This document shows, piece after piece, positions 34,010-42,933 of a stretch of 53,238 nt of DNA. Position numbers and translations under genes: made by a program. Origin of the DNA: Bacillota bacterium (GTDB taxonomy: Bacteria > Bacillota > Clostridia > Christensenellales > Aristaeellaceae); NCBI GenBank assembly GCA_023416585.1, contig JAEZHM010000103.1, forward strand, positions 1 through 53,238, given 5' to 3'. How positions within the stretch are numbered: the stretch's first letter is position 1; each line of letters begins with the position of its first letter. The notes under the pieces are model-generated. The model was not told the origin of the DNA, ran no database searches, and saw only the letters and a program-made list of their open reading frames with translations.

Positions 34010-34981
34010 ATGACGGTTATCAAAACGAAATCACGCGGCCGTGCGGCCACCAGCGTGAGCACCCGCGCCTTATTTAAAAGCGTGATAAGGGATAGGTCTC
34101 TTTTCCTTCTTGCGCTGCCGGGCGCATTGCTTCTATTTCTTTTTTCTTATCTGCCGCTTGCCGGTATCCTGATCGCGTTCAAGGATTTTAAGTTCGGCCC
34201 TGGCATTTTCGGCAGCGAATGGCAAAAACCGATCTACTACAACTTTATTTATCTGTTCACATCCTCCGGCACGCTGCGCGCAACAGCTAACACGCTGTTT
34301 CTCAACTGCATCTTCATTCTATCGGGTGTTCTTGCCGCCGTCGGGTTTGCTCTGCTTTTGAATGAGATTGTGAGCGTACGGTACAGAAAGCTTGTGCAGT
34401 CCTTTTCCTTTCTACCCTACTTCATGTCCTGGATCGTCGTCAGCGTGTTTGTATATGGTATTTTCAGCGAGCAGGGCGGCGCCTTAAACGGGCTGATCGT
34501 GAGCCTTGGCGGCAAAAGGATAGACTGGTACACCACGCCCGAATACTGGCCTGTCATTTTGCTTGGCGTAACGCTGTGGAAGTTCGTGGGCTACAACGCG
34601 GTCATCTATCTGGCCACAATTACAGGCATTGATCCCACCATTTTCGAGGCGGCGCAGATCGACGGCGCAAACCGCATGCAGCAGGCCACGCGCATTACCC
34701 TGCCCTTGCTTTTGCCCACAATGACAATCCTTGTGCTTTTACAGGTCGGCAGGATCATGAACGCCGATTTCGGCATGTTTTACGGCATCATTGGCGACAA
34801 CTCGCTGCTGTATCCCACCACCGACGTGCTGGATACGTTTATTTACCGCAACCTTCGCAAGCTTGGCGATATCGGCATGTCGTCGGCAGCCGGCCTGTAC
34901 CAGTCCGTCATTTCCTTCACGCTGCTGCTTGTATGTAACGGCCTTGCCAGAAAAATGCAGGGCGCATCCTCCCTGTTTTGA
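34010..34981 (+). CDS. Carbohydrate ABC transporter permease, LplB-like
   Basis: 323 residues with six membrane helices. The EAA-type loop that contacts the ATPase reads FEAAQIDGANRMQQATRITLPLL. It resembles LplB-type permeases of the CUT1 group. ATG 34010 has an AAAGGGG ribosome site. It is the first gene of a three-gene operon whose binding protein follows; no ATPase gene is present, so a shared MsmK-like ATPase elsewhere is expected. Confidence 0.9.
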   Translation: MTVIKTKSRGRAATSVSTRALFKSVIRDRSLFLLALPGALLLFLFSYLPLAGILIAFKDFKFGPGIFGSEWQKPIYYNFIYLFTSSGTLRATANTLFLNCIFILSGVLAAVGFALLLNEIVSVRYRKLVQSFSFLPYFMSWIVVSVFVYGIFSEQGGALNGLIVSLGGKRIDWYTTPEYWPVILLGVTLWKFVGYNAVIYLATITGIDPTIFEAAQIDGANRMQQATRITLPLLLPTMTILVLLQVGRIMNADFGMFYGIIGDNSLLYPTTDVLDTFIYRNLRKLGDIGMSSAAGLYQSVISFTLLLVCNGLARKMQGASSLF

Positions 34982-34989
34982 GGTGGCGC

Positions 34990-35868
34990 ATGAAGAAAAT
35001 GTCAAAATCGAGGCTTCTTATATACATCGTTGCGGGGCTGTTTGCCCTGATGTGCCTGATCCCGTTTCTGCTGGTGCTGGGCGGTTCCCTAACCGATGAG
35101 CAGGAAATACGCAGCGAAGGCTATAAGCTGATCCCCGTTAAGTTTAGTCTGAAGGCCTACCGGCTTTTGTTCCTCGAGCCGAAGTTCGTACTGAACGCGT
35201 ACGCCGTCTCCATTGCGGTAACGCTTGCCGGCACAGCGTTCGGGCTTTTGTTCAGCGCTATGCTGGCCTATCCCATATCGCTCAAGCGCTTTTGCCTGCG
35301 CAGGGCGATGTCGCTGTATGTCATCCTCACCCTTTTGTTCAACGGCGGCATGGTGTCGTGGTATATCATTACGGTCAATTTCCTCCGACTGAAAAACAGC
35401 CTTCTGGCATTAATCATACCCATGCTCGTCAATGGCTTCAATGTGATGCTCATCCGAAATTACTTTGAAACCATCCCTGACGAAATGCATGAATCTGCGA
35501 AAATAGACGGCGCCGGCGAAATATTGACCTTTTTCAGGATCATACTGCCGCTGTCCACGCCGGTGCTGGCTACTGTCAGCCTGTTCATCGCCCTTGGCTA
35601 CTGGAACGACTGGTGGCTTGGCATCATGCTCATCGACGATTCCAAGCTTCAGCCGCTGCAGATCCTATTGCGCTCCATTGTCTCCAATATCAACTTTCTC
35701 AAGACATCGGAAGAGGGCGCGCGCATGATCGATCCCAACCGGCTGATCCCGGCCGAAGGCGTCAAGCTGGCCACATGCATTGTCACCATCGGCCCCATCA
35801 TATTCGCCTATCCCTTCGTGCAGCGGTATTTCGTCAAGGGCATCATGCTGGGTGCCGTCAAAAACTAG
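34990..35868 (+). CDS. Carbohydrate ABC transporter permease, YtcP-like
   Basis: 292 residues with six membrane helices. The EAA loop is HESAKIDGAGEILTFFRIILPLS. The C-terminus FVQRYFVKGIMLGAVKN is the standard end of this family. I use ATG 34990; a TTG at 34978 overlapping the preceding stop is possible. It pairs with the upstream permease to form the transmembrane channel. Confidence 0.9.
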   Translation: MKKMSKSRLLIYIVAGLFALMCLIPFLLVLGGSLTDEQEIRSEGYKLIPVKFSLKAYRLLFLEPKFVLNAYAVSIAVTLAGTAFGLLFSAMLAYPISLKRFCLRRAMSLYVILTLLFNGGMVSWYIITVNFLRLKNSLLALIIPMLVNGFNVMLIRNYFETIPDEMHESAKIDGAGEILTFFRIILPLSTPVLATVSLFIALGYWNDWWLGIMLIDDSKLQPLQILLRSIVSNINFLKTSEEGARMIDPNRLIPAEGVKLATCIVTIGPIIFAYPFVQRYFVKGIMLGAVKN

Positions 35869-35913
35869 CTGAACCAGCCAAGGCTGGTCGGAACATAAAA
35901 AGGAGAGATAAAC

Positions 35914-37422
35914 ATGAAAAGATCACTCATGAAATGGCTCACCACCGCTGTCATACTGACGCTGCTTGCCGGGCTTTTGCTCCCAGTGGCATCACTGGCC
36001 GGCAGCGCGGCGCTTGACGAAGTGACGCTGCGGCTGTACTTCTCCGGTGACAAGCGGGCGGCAACCGACGATGTGTGGAACTATGTCTCGGAACTTACAA
36101 AGGACAAGATAAACGCCAGGCTGGAAGTCACCTTCATCCCCTGGAATGATTACCAGGATAAGATCCAATTGATGTGCGCCTCCGGCGATGATTATGACAT
36201 GAACTTTGACGGAACCTGGCTGATGTACCCCAAAATGGTCAACAAGGATGCCTACCTTGACCTCAAGGATCTGGCCCCTGTGAACATGCCTGCTTATTAC
36301 AAAAAACTCGATGAGGCAGGCTTCATACAGGGCGCCATGAGCGGCGGGAAGCTTTTGTGCGTGCCGTGGACGCCGGTATTCGTCAATAAGCCGCTGATCA
36401 AATGGAATGAAGTCGACTCCGGCATGGAGGCAGCAGGAATCACGTATGAAAACGGCTCCATCAAAACCATAGAGGATTTGGACCGCGTTCTTCACGAGGT
36501 GCAGGCAAAGGTCCCCGGCAAGCATTATTGGGAAAGCGCCGATGTGAACATGACCACCACCGGCTGGCTGCTGTACCCCAAATACAACTTCGACTTCTCC
36601 TTCAACTACCACAACTTCACCTATAAACTGGACGACCCGTCCCTTGCTTTGATCCCGCTGGAGCAGACGGAGTTGTTTGCCGAAATCGTCAAGTGGAACA
36701 CCAAGTGGGTGCAGGAAGGCCTGATGCCCAAGGACCTGCTGGTCAACCGCGATGCCCACTTCAACGAGTCCAAGTCCATCAAAATTTTCGGCATCGAAAC
36801 GATGGAGTACGTCTACTTTGACAACAACTACAAAAAGCCCGGCTACAAGTATTCCGAAGTGTACCCGGAAGGCATGTGGACACAGCGTTCCCCCATCGAT
36901 AACGTGATGTGCGTCAACAAAAATGCCAAAAACCCCGAGCGTGCACTCATGTTCCTGGACCTAATGTCCACAGATCCCGCTGTGTATGAGGCTGTGCTGT
37001 ACGGGATCGAAGGCAAAACCTATGTGAAAAAAGGCGATTCCTTCGAATATCCCGAAGGCATGACGGCAGACACCAGCAACTATATCGACTGGCCCGGCCA
37101 GTGGGGGCTTTGGCGCGACTACCTGATGAAATCCTCAGGGCCCAGGAGTGCGGAAAGCTGGCAGAAGAACGCCGAGTATGCCTTAAACCCCAAGTTTATC
37201 GTATCTCCCACGGTTTCCTTCTTCCCCACCGATGAAACCATTAAAAACGAACTGGCAAAACGCGACGCCCTCTTTGAGGAATTCGGAAAGCCTCTCCTGT
37301 ACGGCTTGTCTAAAAATCCGGAAAAGGACCTTGCTGATTATATACAAATGCAGAAGGATGCCGGGCTTGACAAGATCCTGACGGAACTGCAAAAGCAGAT
37401 TGACGCATACATCTCAAAATAA
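35914..37422 (+). CDS. Extracellular solute-binding protein of the LplA type
   Basis: 502 residues. A signal peptide (MKRSLMKWLTTAVILTLLAG) is followed by PVASLAGSA and the mature binding domain (LRLYFSGDKRAATDDVWNYV ... LQKQIDAYISK), which matches the large CUT1 binding proteins linked to oligosaccharide or polysaccharide-derived sugars. Oddity: there is no lipobox cysteine, whereas binding proteins in Gram-positive cells are normally lipid-anchored; this one would be released by signal peptidase I or retained by its signal helix. ATG 35914 follows AAGGAGAG. Ligand unknown. Confidence 0.88.
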   Translation: MKRSLMKWLTTAVILTLLAGLLLPVASLAGSAALDEVTLRLYFSGDKRAATDDVWNYVSELTKDKINARLEVTFIPWNDYQDKIQLMCASGDDYDMNFDGTWLMYPKMVNKDAYLDLKDLAPVNMPAYYKKLDEAGFIQGAMSGGKLLCVPWTPVFVNKPLIKWNEVDSGMEAAGITYENGSIKTIEDLDRVLHEVQAKVPGKHYWESADVNMTTTGWLLYPKYNFDFSFNYHNFTYKLDDPSLALIPLEQTELFAEIVKWNTKWVQEGLMPKDLLVNRDAHFNESKSIKIFGIETMEYVYFDNNYKKPGYKYSEVYPEGMWTQRSPIDNVMCVNKNAKNPERALMFLDLMSTDPAVYEAVLYGIEGKTYVKKGDSFEYPEGMTADTSNYIDWPGQWGLWRDYLMKSSGPRSAESWQKNAEYALNPKFIVSPTVSFFPTDETIKNELAKRDALFEEFGKPLLYGLSKNPEKDLADYIQMQKDAGLDKILTELQKQIDAYISK

Positions 37423-37458
37423 GTATCCTCCTCACATGATATCAAAGGTTTGAAAAGC

Positions 37459-37487
37459 GGGAGATCGCATGCGCGGTCTCCCCTTTC
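37459..37487 (+). terminator. Terminator of the ABC uptake operon
   Basis: A 10-bp stem GGGAGATCGC/GCGGTCTCCC with one G-U pair and a 4-base loop, followed by CTTTC. It lies 36 bases after the binding-protein stop. Confidence 0.65.
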
Positions 37488-37515
37488 AGGTTGTATACAT
37501 GCACTCATGATCGAT

Positions 37516-37544
37516 TTGACAAACGTACAAAGCGATGATATGAT
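37516..37544 (+). promoter_or_regulatory. SigA-type promoter of the secDF region
   Basis: TTGACA (37516-37521), a 17-base spacer and TATGAT (37539-37544). It points to the small membrane-protein gene and secD. The leader from about 37551 to 37777 shows no clear ORF or known RNA motif. Confidence 0.72.
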
Positions 37545-37777
37545 GTCACAATGATGCGCAATATAGCGCTTCTCATCTTAAGACAGCTTGTATACTTGTT
37601 ATAAGAAACACGTATGACACCGTCCATGGATTGAGGCGCTTTTCCATAGAACAGTTAAAGAAAAAAGCCCGCAAAACAGAAGGCATCTGCATCCTGGCAG
37701 GCTGCAAAAAGAACAAAAGTCCGTTCATAAGGAATCATTCCCTTACATGATACTCTGACAGGAGCTGCAGGTTGTAA

Positions 37778-38164
37778 ATGGTGCGCTATTTAGCATTCGT
37801 CGTTGCGGCGTTTATGTCGCTGGGTCAAGGGTACGGCATGTTGTATCCCCGGCAGGACTTGTTACCTGCCGGGCAGGATGCTGCGCCTTTTTCTGTTCAT
37901 ACAGGATATCCGGCTGCAAATGCAGGCCTCCCGGCTGAATATGAAACGCTGACGATACTGGATAGATTCGTTTGCGCGAAAGATACATTCCGCTGGCCCG
38001 CGCCTTCACGCATTCCCCACCATGTCCTCCCAGGAACTTGTTTTGCGGGGCTGCTGGCAATCCTTTGGGTATGGCGGGAGCGGTTAAGCATCAAATCCCG
38101 GCGCATTCCTTCCCGTTTAAGCCTTATACCTCTGGGAAGCCACGCCCCTCCGGCTGCTGCCTGA
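37778..38164 (+). CDS. Hypothetical small membrane protein upstream of secD
   Basis: 128 residues. A hydrophobic N-terminus (MVRYLAFVVAAFMSLGQG) may be a signal or anchor, a mid-section of about 75 residues would be outside, and a second helix (CFAGLLAILWVW) is followed by a basic tail (RERLSIKSRRIPSR). I do not recognise the family. GCAGGT lies about 7 bases before the ATG. It is on the strand of secDF and downstream of the same promoter, ending 73 bases before secD. It could be a real small subunit or a chance ORF. Confidence 0.45.
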   Translation: MVRYLAFVVAAFMSLGQGYGMLYPRQDLLPAGQDAAPFSVHTGYPAANAGLPAEYETLTILDRFVCAKDTFRWPAPSRIPHHVLPGTCFAGLLAILWVWRERLSIKSRRIPSRLSLIPLGSHAPPAAA

Positions 38165-38237
38165 ATGTAAAAACGGCTATCTATGGTTAACGCAAGCAAC
38201 AAATGCAGCTTAAAAAGCCGTATGAAAGGAAGATTCT

Positions 38238-39521
38238 ATGAAGGTCAATAAGGGTGTCTTTTTTATTGTGACCGCAGTCATTCTTTTGATGAGCTATGTG
38301 GCCTTTTTCGGCGTGCATATCCCTCTGGGCGATGGCAAAAGCCTGGATATCAGCGGCTCGCCGGATATGCGCTTCGGTATTGACATAAGGGGCGGCGTGG
38401 ACGCGATTTTCGAGCCGACTGACCAAAGCATAAAGCCTACCGCAGAACAACTGGATGCAGCCAAGCTGACCATTGAAAACCGCCTGGACAAGCTGAACAT
38501 TCTGGACCGTGAAGTTACCACCGACACGCAAAACGGTGACGTCATCGTGCGTTTCCCCTGGAAGTCGGGGGAATCGGACTTCGATCCTGAAAAGGCTATC
38601 GCGGAACTTGGCGAAACGGCAAAACTTACGTTCGTAGATCCCGATGGGAATATTGTGCTGGACGGTTCCCATGTATCCCGCAGCGTGGCGACTTATGACA
38701 GAAGCAGCACCACATATGATCCTATCGTCAGCCTTACCTTCGACGATGAGGGCAAGAAGCTGTTCGCCGATGCTACCACGAGGCTTGTGAACAAGGTAAT
38801 CAAGATTTACATGGATGATGTGGAAATATCCTCCCCCAAGGTACAGGAACCCATCCTGGACGGCAGCGCGATGATCAACCACATCGGCAGCATGCAGGAG
38901 GCTCAAGACCTGGCTAACAAGATCGCAGCAGGCTCGCTGCCCTTCTCCCTTACGTCCCGCAACCATTCCATTATCAGCCCGACTCTGGGCTTTGGCGCGT
39001 TGGACGTCATGGTGAAAGCCGGCATTACTGCTTTTGCCGCCATCTGCATTTTCCTGATCCTTTATTACAGGCTGTCCGGGTTTGTTGCCTGTATCGCGCT
39101 GCTGATGCAGGTAACAGGTCAGCTGCTGGCACTCTCCATACCGCAGATTACTTTGACGCTGCCCGGCATCGCGGCCGTGATTTTGTCCATCGGCATGGGT
39201 GTTGACGCCAACGTCATCGCTTCTGAGCGCATCAGGGAAGAAATGCGAGCCGGCAGGCCTATACAGGCAGCCATTTCAGCAGGCTTCGAGAACTCCTTCC
39301 CCGCTGTGTTCGATGGCAACATCACCGTTCTGATCGTAGCCATTATCATGATGATTTTCGGTTCCGGCTCGCTTTTGTCCTTTGCTTATTCGCTTTTGAC
39401 CGGCGTTTTCTTGAACTTCCTGGCGGGCGTGACTGCTTCCAGGCTGATGATCAAGTCGCTGAGCAGATTCAAGGTATTCCGTAATACCAAGTTCTACATG
39501 AAGAGGGGGGCAGAAGCATGA
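38238..39521 (+). CDS. secD: Protein translocase subunit SecD
   Basis: 427 residues. One N-terminal helix, a periplasmic P1-type domain, then five helices. Signature segments are RFGIDIRGGVDAIF near the N-terminus and IGMGVDANVIASERIREEMR in the membrane part; NHSIISPTLGF precedes the helices. SecD works with SecF to pull translocated chains using the proton gradient. ATG 38238 follows AAGGAAG. The stop overlaps the secF start by 4 bp. Confidence 0.93.
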   Translation: MKVNKGVFFIVTAVILLMSYVAFFGVHIPLGDGKSLDISGSPDMRFGIDIRGGVDAIFEPTDQSIKPTAEQLDAAKLTIENRLDKLNILDREVTTDTQNGDVIVRFPWKSGESDFDPEKAIAELGETAKLTFVDPDGNIVLDGSHVSRSVATYDRSSTTYDPIVSLTFDDEGKKLFADATTRLVNKVIKIYMDDVEISSPKVQEPILDGSAMINHIGSMQEAQDLANKIAAGSLPFSLTSRNHSIISPTLGFGALDVMVKAGITAFAAICIFLILYYRLSGFVACIALLMQVTGQLLALSIPQITLTLPGIAAVILSIGMGVDANVIASERIREEMRAGRPIQAAISAGFENSFPAVFDGNITVLIVAIIMMIFGSGSLLSFAYSLLTGVFLNFLAGVTASRLMIKSLSRFKVFRNTKFYMKRGAEA

Positions 39522-40441
39522 TCCGCTTTTATGAAAAGCGTAAAGTTTTCTTTACCATATCCGGGCTGATCTTTCTGATCGGGATCATTGCCATGTTTTT
39601 CAATGGTGTGCAGCTGGATATACAATTCAGGGGCGGCGCCATCCTAAAATACCAGTATACCGGAACGATCGATTCTGAAGCAGCCGGTAACTTCGTGGCT
39701 GAAAAGCTGAACCGCCTTGTTCAAACGCAGACCACCGAAGACCTGGCCACCAAGAAAACCTATGTGGTATTCAACCTTGCCGGTGAATATGGTCTGGACG
39801 GAGTGGAGCAGCAAGCACTGGATAGTGCGCTGAAAGCGCAGTTCCCGGATGCGAACCTGGTCTCTTCCGAAAGCTCCATGGTGGAGCCGTTCTTTGGCCG
39901 CAGGTTCCTTCAAAACGGCATGATTGCCATCGCACTGTCGGCCATACTGATCGTACTGTATGTTTGGGTCAGGTTCCGCAGGATCCATGGTTTGTCCGCC
40001 GGTGTGATGGCACTGGTAGCGCTGTTCCATGACCTGCTGGTGGTTTTCTTCGTATGCGTACTGTTCAAAATACCTATAGGCGATTCGTTTGTCGCTGTGG
40101 CACTAACGGTACTGGGCTATTCCATCAACGATACCATCGTCATCTACGACCGCATCCGCGAAAATTCCAGGCTTCATGCCGGGATGCCGGTAGAAGAACT
40201 GGTCAACAAGTCCATCACTCAATCCATGACTCGCTCCATCAACACCAACCTTGCTGTTTTTGTAAGCGTGACGCTGGTGTACGTATTTGCTTTAGCCGGC
40301 AGGATTGAATCGATCATGAGCTTTGCGCTGCCCATGGCCATTGGTTCCATCAGCGGCTGCTATTCCACCATTTGCATCGCCGGTCCCCTTTGGACCATGT
40401 GGCAAAAGCACAAGGAAAAGAAAGGGCTGCAAGCTGCTTAA
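39518..40441 (+). CDS. secF: Protein translocase subunit SecF
   Basis: 307 residues with six helices. Family signatures are LDIQFRGGAILKYQYTG and GYSINDTIVIYDRIRENSR. The ATGA overlap with secD shows coupled translation. yajC is not adjacent. Confidence 0.93.
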   Translation: MIRFYEKRKVFFTISGLIFLIGIIAMFFNGVQLDIQFRGGAILKYQYTGTIDSEAAGNFVAEKLNRLVQTQTTEDLATKKTYVVFNLAGEYGLDGVEQQALDSALKAQFPDANLVSSESSMVEPFFGRRFLQNGMIAIALSAILIVLYVWVRFRRIHGLSAGVMALVALFHDLLVVFFVCVLFKIPIGDSFVAVALTVLGYSINDTIVIYDRIRENSRLHAGMPVEELVNKSITQSMTRSINTNLAVFVSVTLVYVFALAGRIESIMSFALPMAIGSISGCYSTICIAGPLWTMWQKHKEKKGLQAA

Positions 40442-40517
40442 GGCATTAAGGCCATACATCCCGCCTGAATATGTCCATGATTCGTAAACCAATTTTCTCC
40501 AAATCTTGTTTCCCTTA

Positions 40518-40526
40518 TGGTATAAT
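40518..40526 (+). promoter_or_regulatory. Extended -10 promoter of the ybjQ-like gene
   Basis: TGG-TATAAT, an extended -10 element (TGnTATAAT) without a clear -35, 48 bases upstream of the ATG. Confidence 0.5.
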
Positions 40527-40573
40527 GCAAGCATTACACCAATAATAGGATTGAAGTATAAGGAGGAAAACCC

Positions 40574-40894
40574 ATGATCACCACAACCACACCGTCCATC
40601 GACGGAAAACGCATCGTAGAATACAAGGGAATCGTCTTCGGCGAAGTCATATCGGGCGTCAACTTCATCAAAGACTTTGCGGCAGGGCTTTCCAATTTCT
40701 TCGGCGGGCGTTCTTCAAGTTATGAGGAAGAGTTGATCCGCGCGCGGGAAAACGCCATACGGGAGATGGAGCAGCGCGCCGGCGAGCTTGGCGCAAATGC
40801 GGTGGTAGGCGTGGATATCGATTACGAAGTATTGGGCGCGAACAACGGCATGCTGATGGTGACGGCCTCGGGCACGGCTGTAGTGTGCCAGTAA
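40574..40894 (+). CDS. YbjQ/UPF0145 family protein
   Basis: 106 residues, full length for the family. Typical segments are VEYKGIVFGEVISGVNFIKD, RENAIREMEQRAGELGANAV and GVDIDYEVLG. The fold assembles as a pentamer; metal binding has been proposed but the role is unknown. ATG 40574 follows AAGGAGG. It has its own promoter and a strong terminator. Confidence 0.88.
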   Translation: MITTTTPSIDGKRIVEYKGIVFGEVISGVNFIKDFAAGLSNFFGGRSSSYEEELIRARENAIREMEQRAGELGANAVVGVDIDYEVLGANNGMLMVTASGTAVVCQ

Positions 40895-40920
40895 AACAAG
40901 TTTTTGCATTTTGCATAACA

Positions 40921-40952
40921 AAAAGGACTTGAACAAAGTTTCAAGTCCTTTT
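40921..40952 (+). terminator. Rho-independent terminator after the ybjQ-like gene
   Basis: A perfect 13-bp stem AAAAGGACTTGAA/TTCAAGTCCTTTT with a 6-base loop. Both arms end in A/T runs, so it can act on both strands. Nothing recognisable lies from 40953 to 41134. Confidence 0.85.
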
Positions 40953-41134
40953 CATTTTCGTGAACCCTGATTGGGAGCGGATTGGAGTTACATCAATTTC
41001 AAACCTTCATGCGTCGATGGCGATGCACTCTGAAAGCGGGTCCACCCCTGCAGACTGTCATCCTGAGCGCTGGCGGAGTTTGCGCATATTCTATGTGCTG
41101 TTATCCATCAGAGCATTTATGTCTTGGAATAGCA

Positions 41135-41521
41135 TTACATCGCGTCAATGCAGAACGGGTGTCCTTCCGGATCCAGCATGACTGTCCACTGGTCAGAAAA
41201 CTGCGTATCAGCCACTTTTGCGCCTAAGGATACGGCCTTTTTCACCCAGTACTTGTGCTCTATGGGGACGACGGCAAAATCCAGGTGCAGCATTTGCTGC
41301 TGATTGCCGGCCACCTCCGGCCAGACCGGCGGAACATAATCGGTATTTTTCTGAAAGCCGATATCCACATTGCTTGTTTCCGAGCCGATAATGACGAACT
41401 CCTCTGTGTCATATCCTTTTTTCCAGCCGAGCAGATTCGCATAAAACCCGGAAAGTGCTTGGGGATCAACGCAATCAAGCACTACCTTGTCAAACCTTAG
41501 CCCCTTCAATACACTGTCCAT
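41135..41521 (-). CDS. VOC-superfamily (glyoxalase/bleomycin-resistance-like) protein
   Basis: 128 residues, one VOC module pair: FDKVVLDCVDPQALSGFYANLLGW, MLHLDFAV and WTVMLDPEGHPFCI. The His, Glu and Asp positions fit a metal site or a degenerate one. The reaction is unknown. ATG 41521 (MDSVLKGLR) follows AAGGAG at 6 bases. It is monocistronic. Confidence 0.82.
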   Translation of the reverse strand: MDSVLKGLRFDKVVLDCVDPQALSGFYANLLGWKKGYDTEEFVIIGSETSNVDIGFQKNTDYVPPVWPEVAGNQQQMLHLDFAVVPIEHKYWVKKAVSLGAKVADTQFSDQWTVMLDPEGHPFCIDAM

Positions 41522-41757
41522 TGCCAACTCCTTGCTGGAGAGCATTCAGCCCCCGCTGTCATTTGCTTTCCCGAATGATTTGTTTGCCCTATGCAATCAA
41601 TGCTTTTCATATGGCCACATCCTCTCTGATATTCTAAAAAAAGTATAGAATATGGCAGAACCATTGTCAATTAAAGCAAGGCATTACTGAGTTTAACGTT
41701 TCTTCCCGGCGCGTGATGCAAAAGTGCGGCATGCACATCGATCATGAAAGCAGCATC

Positions 41758-41791
41758 AAAAAAAGGGGAACGGATATCGTGTATCCGTCCC
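41758..41791 (-). terminator. Terminator of the efflux operon
   Basis: On the minus strand GGGACGGATA pairs with TATCCGTTCCC around a short loop and is followed by TTTTTTT. It lies 32 bases after the adaptor gene stop. The rest of the 300-bp gap 41522-41822 holds nothing recognisable. Confidence 0.82.
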
Positions 41792-41822
41792 ACATTTATA
41801 CATTGCATATTGACTGATAAGC

Positions 41823-42920
41823 CTATTGCTTCACATATCCGGTAACATGCATACCCATCATAAGGCCCTGCGTATTATCTATGGACACGCGCACGCTGTA
41901 TTTCGTGGTATCAAGCAGCGTATTGCCAAGGGGGCAGATCTCCCTGACAATGCCCTCCCGCTCATCATTGGGATAGGCGTCGGTTACAAGCTTTATATAC
42001 TGCCCAACATGCACCTTGGCGATATCCAACTCATCGATCTCCAACGTTGCTTCCAATACGTTCTCGGGGATCAGCGTCATCAGCGCCTGACCCTGCATCA
42101 CGTTTTGTCCGGGGCTGACGAGTATGCTTTCAATCAGCGAAGCTTGCGGGAAAAGCGCCTGCGGGCTGCCCGCCTGCGCTATGTACCTGGCGGCGGGGCT
42201 GTCCATCAGGAACAGCGGCTGTCCCCGCTGAACAGTATCACCTTCCTTGACAAGTACGGAGGCTACAACGCCATCGCCCGAAACCTTTAGCGCCTGGGGC
42301 CGGGCTACCTTTCCCTTGCCGGCCAGATCGCTGCTTTTAAAGGATGAACCGGTGCCCAAATAGAGGCTTACATCGTCTTCCAGTTCGAAATCACCCTGCT
42401 CTATTTCCAGAACAAAGCTTTTCCCATCTACAGAAATGACCGTGCCCTCCCCGGTCTTTTCATCATCGCCGCTGCCTTCGCGCACGCGAAGCACATCCCC
42501 GATACGGATATCGCGGTTTTTGGGCTTATTGTACGCGGAGGCGGTTGATGCGTAAACATGCCATATCCCCTGCCGCTCCACATAGCACAAGGCGCCATAC
42601 TGCGCAATCACCGCGCCGGCCTGGTCGTTCACCTCAGCATGCAGCCCTCTTATTACGCCGCTGTTCGCAGCCGAGACTTGGGCAGGAAGAACCTCCAGCG
42701 CCACCACGCCGGCCTCCGCCTGATCACCCTTCTTCCAAGAGAAGTCGCTTAACTGGCCGCCCATAGGCGCAAGCAGGGTTATTTTTTCCTTTGCAGTAAT
42801 CATGCCCTTCCCGGATACTGCTTCCACCGGTCCCTCCGCCATAGCGGTTAAAGACATAATAAGCAACAGGGCCGCAAGCAGCGGAGCGATCACATAACGG
42901 TTTCTTTTTGTAAAGGTCAT
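41823..42920 (-). CDS. HlyD/MacA-type membrane-fusion (adaptor) protein
   Basis: 365 residues. A signal/anchor helix (YVIAPLLAALLLIMSLTAMA) is followed by two lipoyl-like half motifs (GMITAKEKITLLAPMGGQL, SGDGVVASVLVKEGDTVQRG) and beta-barrel segments (ATLEIDELDIAKVHVGQYI, YSVRVSIDNTQGLMMGMHV). Adaptor proteins of this type link a MacB-like permease to the outside. ATG 42920 (MTFTKRNR) follows AGGAGG. It is the third gene of the ATPase-permease-adaptor operon and lies 13 bases after the permease stop. Confidence 0.88.
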   Translation of the reverse strand: MTFTKRNRYVIAPLLAALLLIMSLTAMAEGPVEAVSGKGMITAKEKITLLAPMGGQLSDFSWKKGDQAEAGVVALEVLPAQVSAANSGVIRGLHAEVNDQAGAVIAQYGALCYVERQGIWHVYASTASAYNKPKNRDIRIGDVLRVREGSGDDEKTGEGTVISVDGKSFVLEIEQGDFELEDDVSLYLGTGSSFKSSDLAGKGKVARPQALKVSGDGVVASVLVKEGDTVQRGQPLFLMDSPAARYIAQAGSPQALFPQASLIESILVSPGQNVMQGQALMTLIPENVLEATLEIDELDIAKVHVGQYIKLVTDAYPNDEREGIVREICPLGNTLLDTTKYSVRVSIDNTQGLMMGMHVTGYVKQ

Positions 42921-42933
42921 AAAGCGGTTCCTC

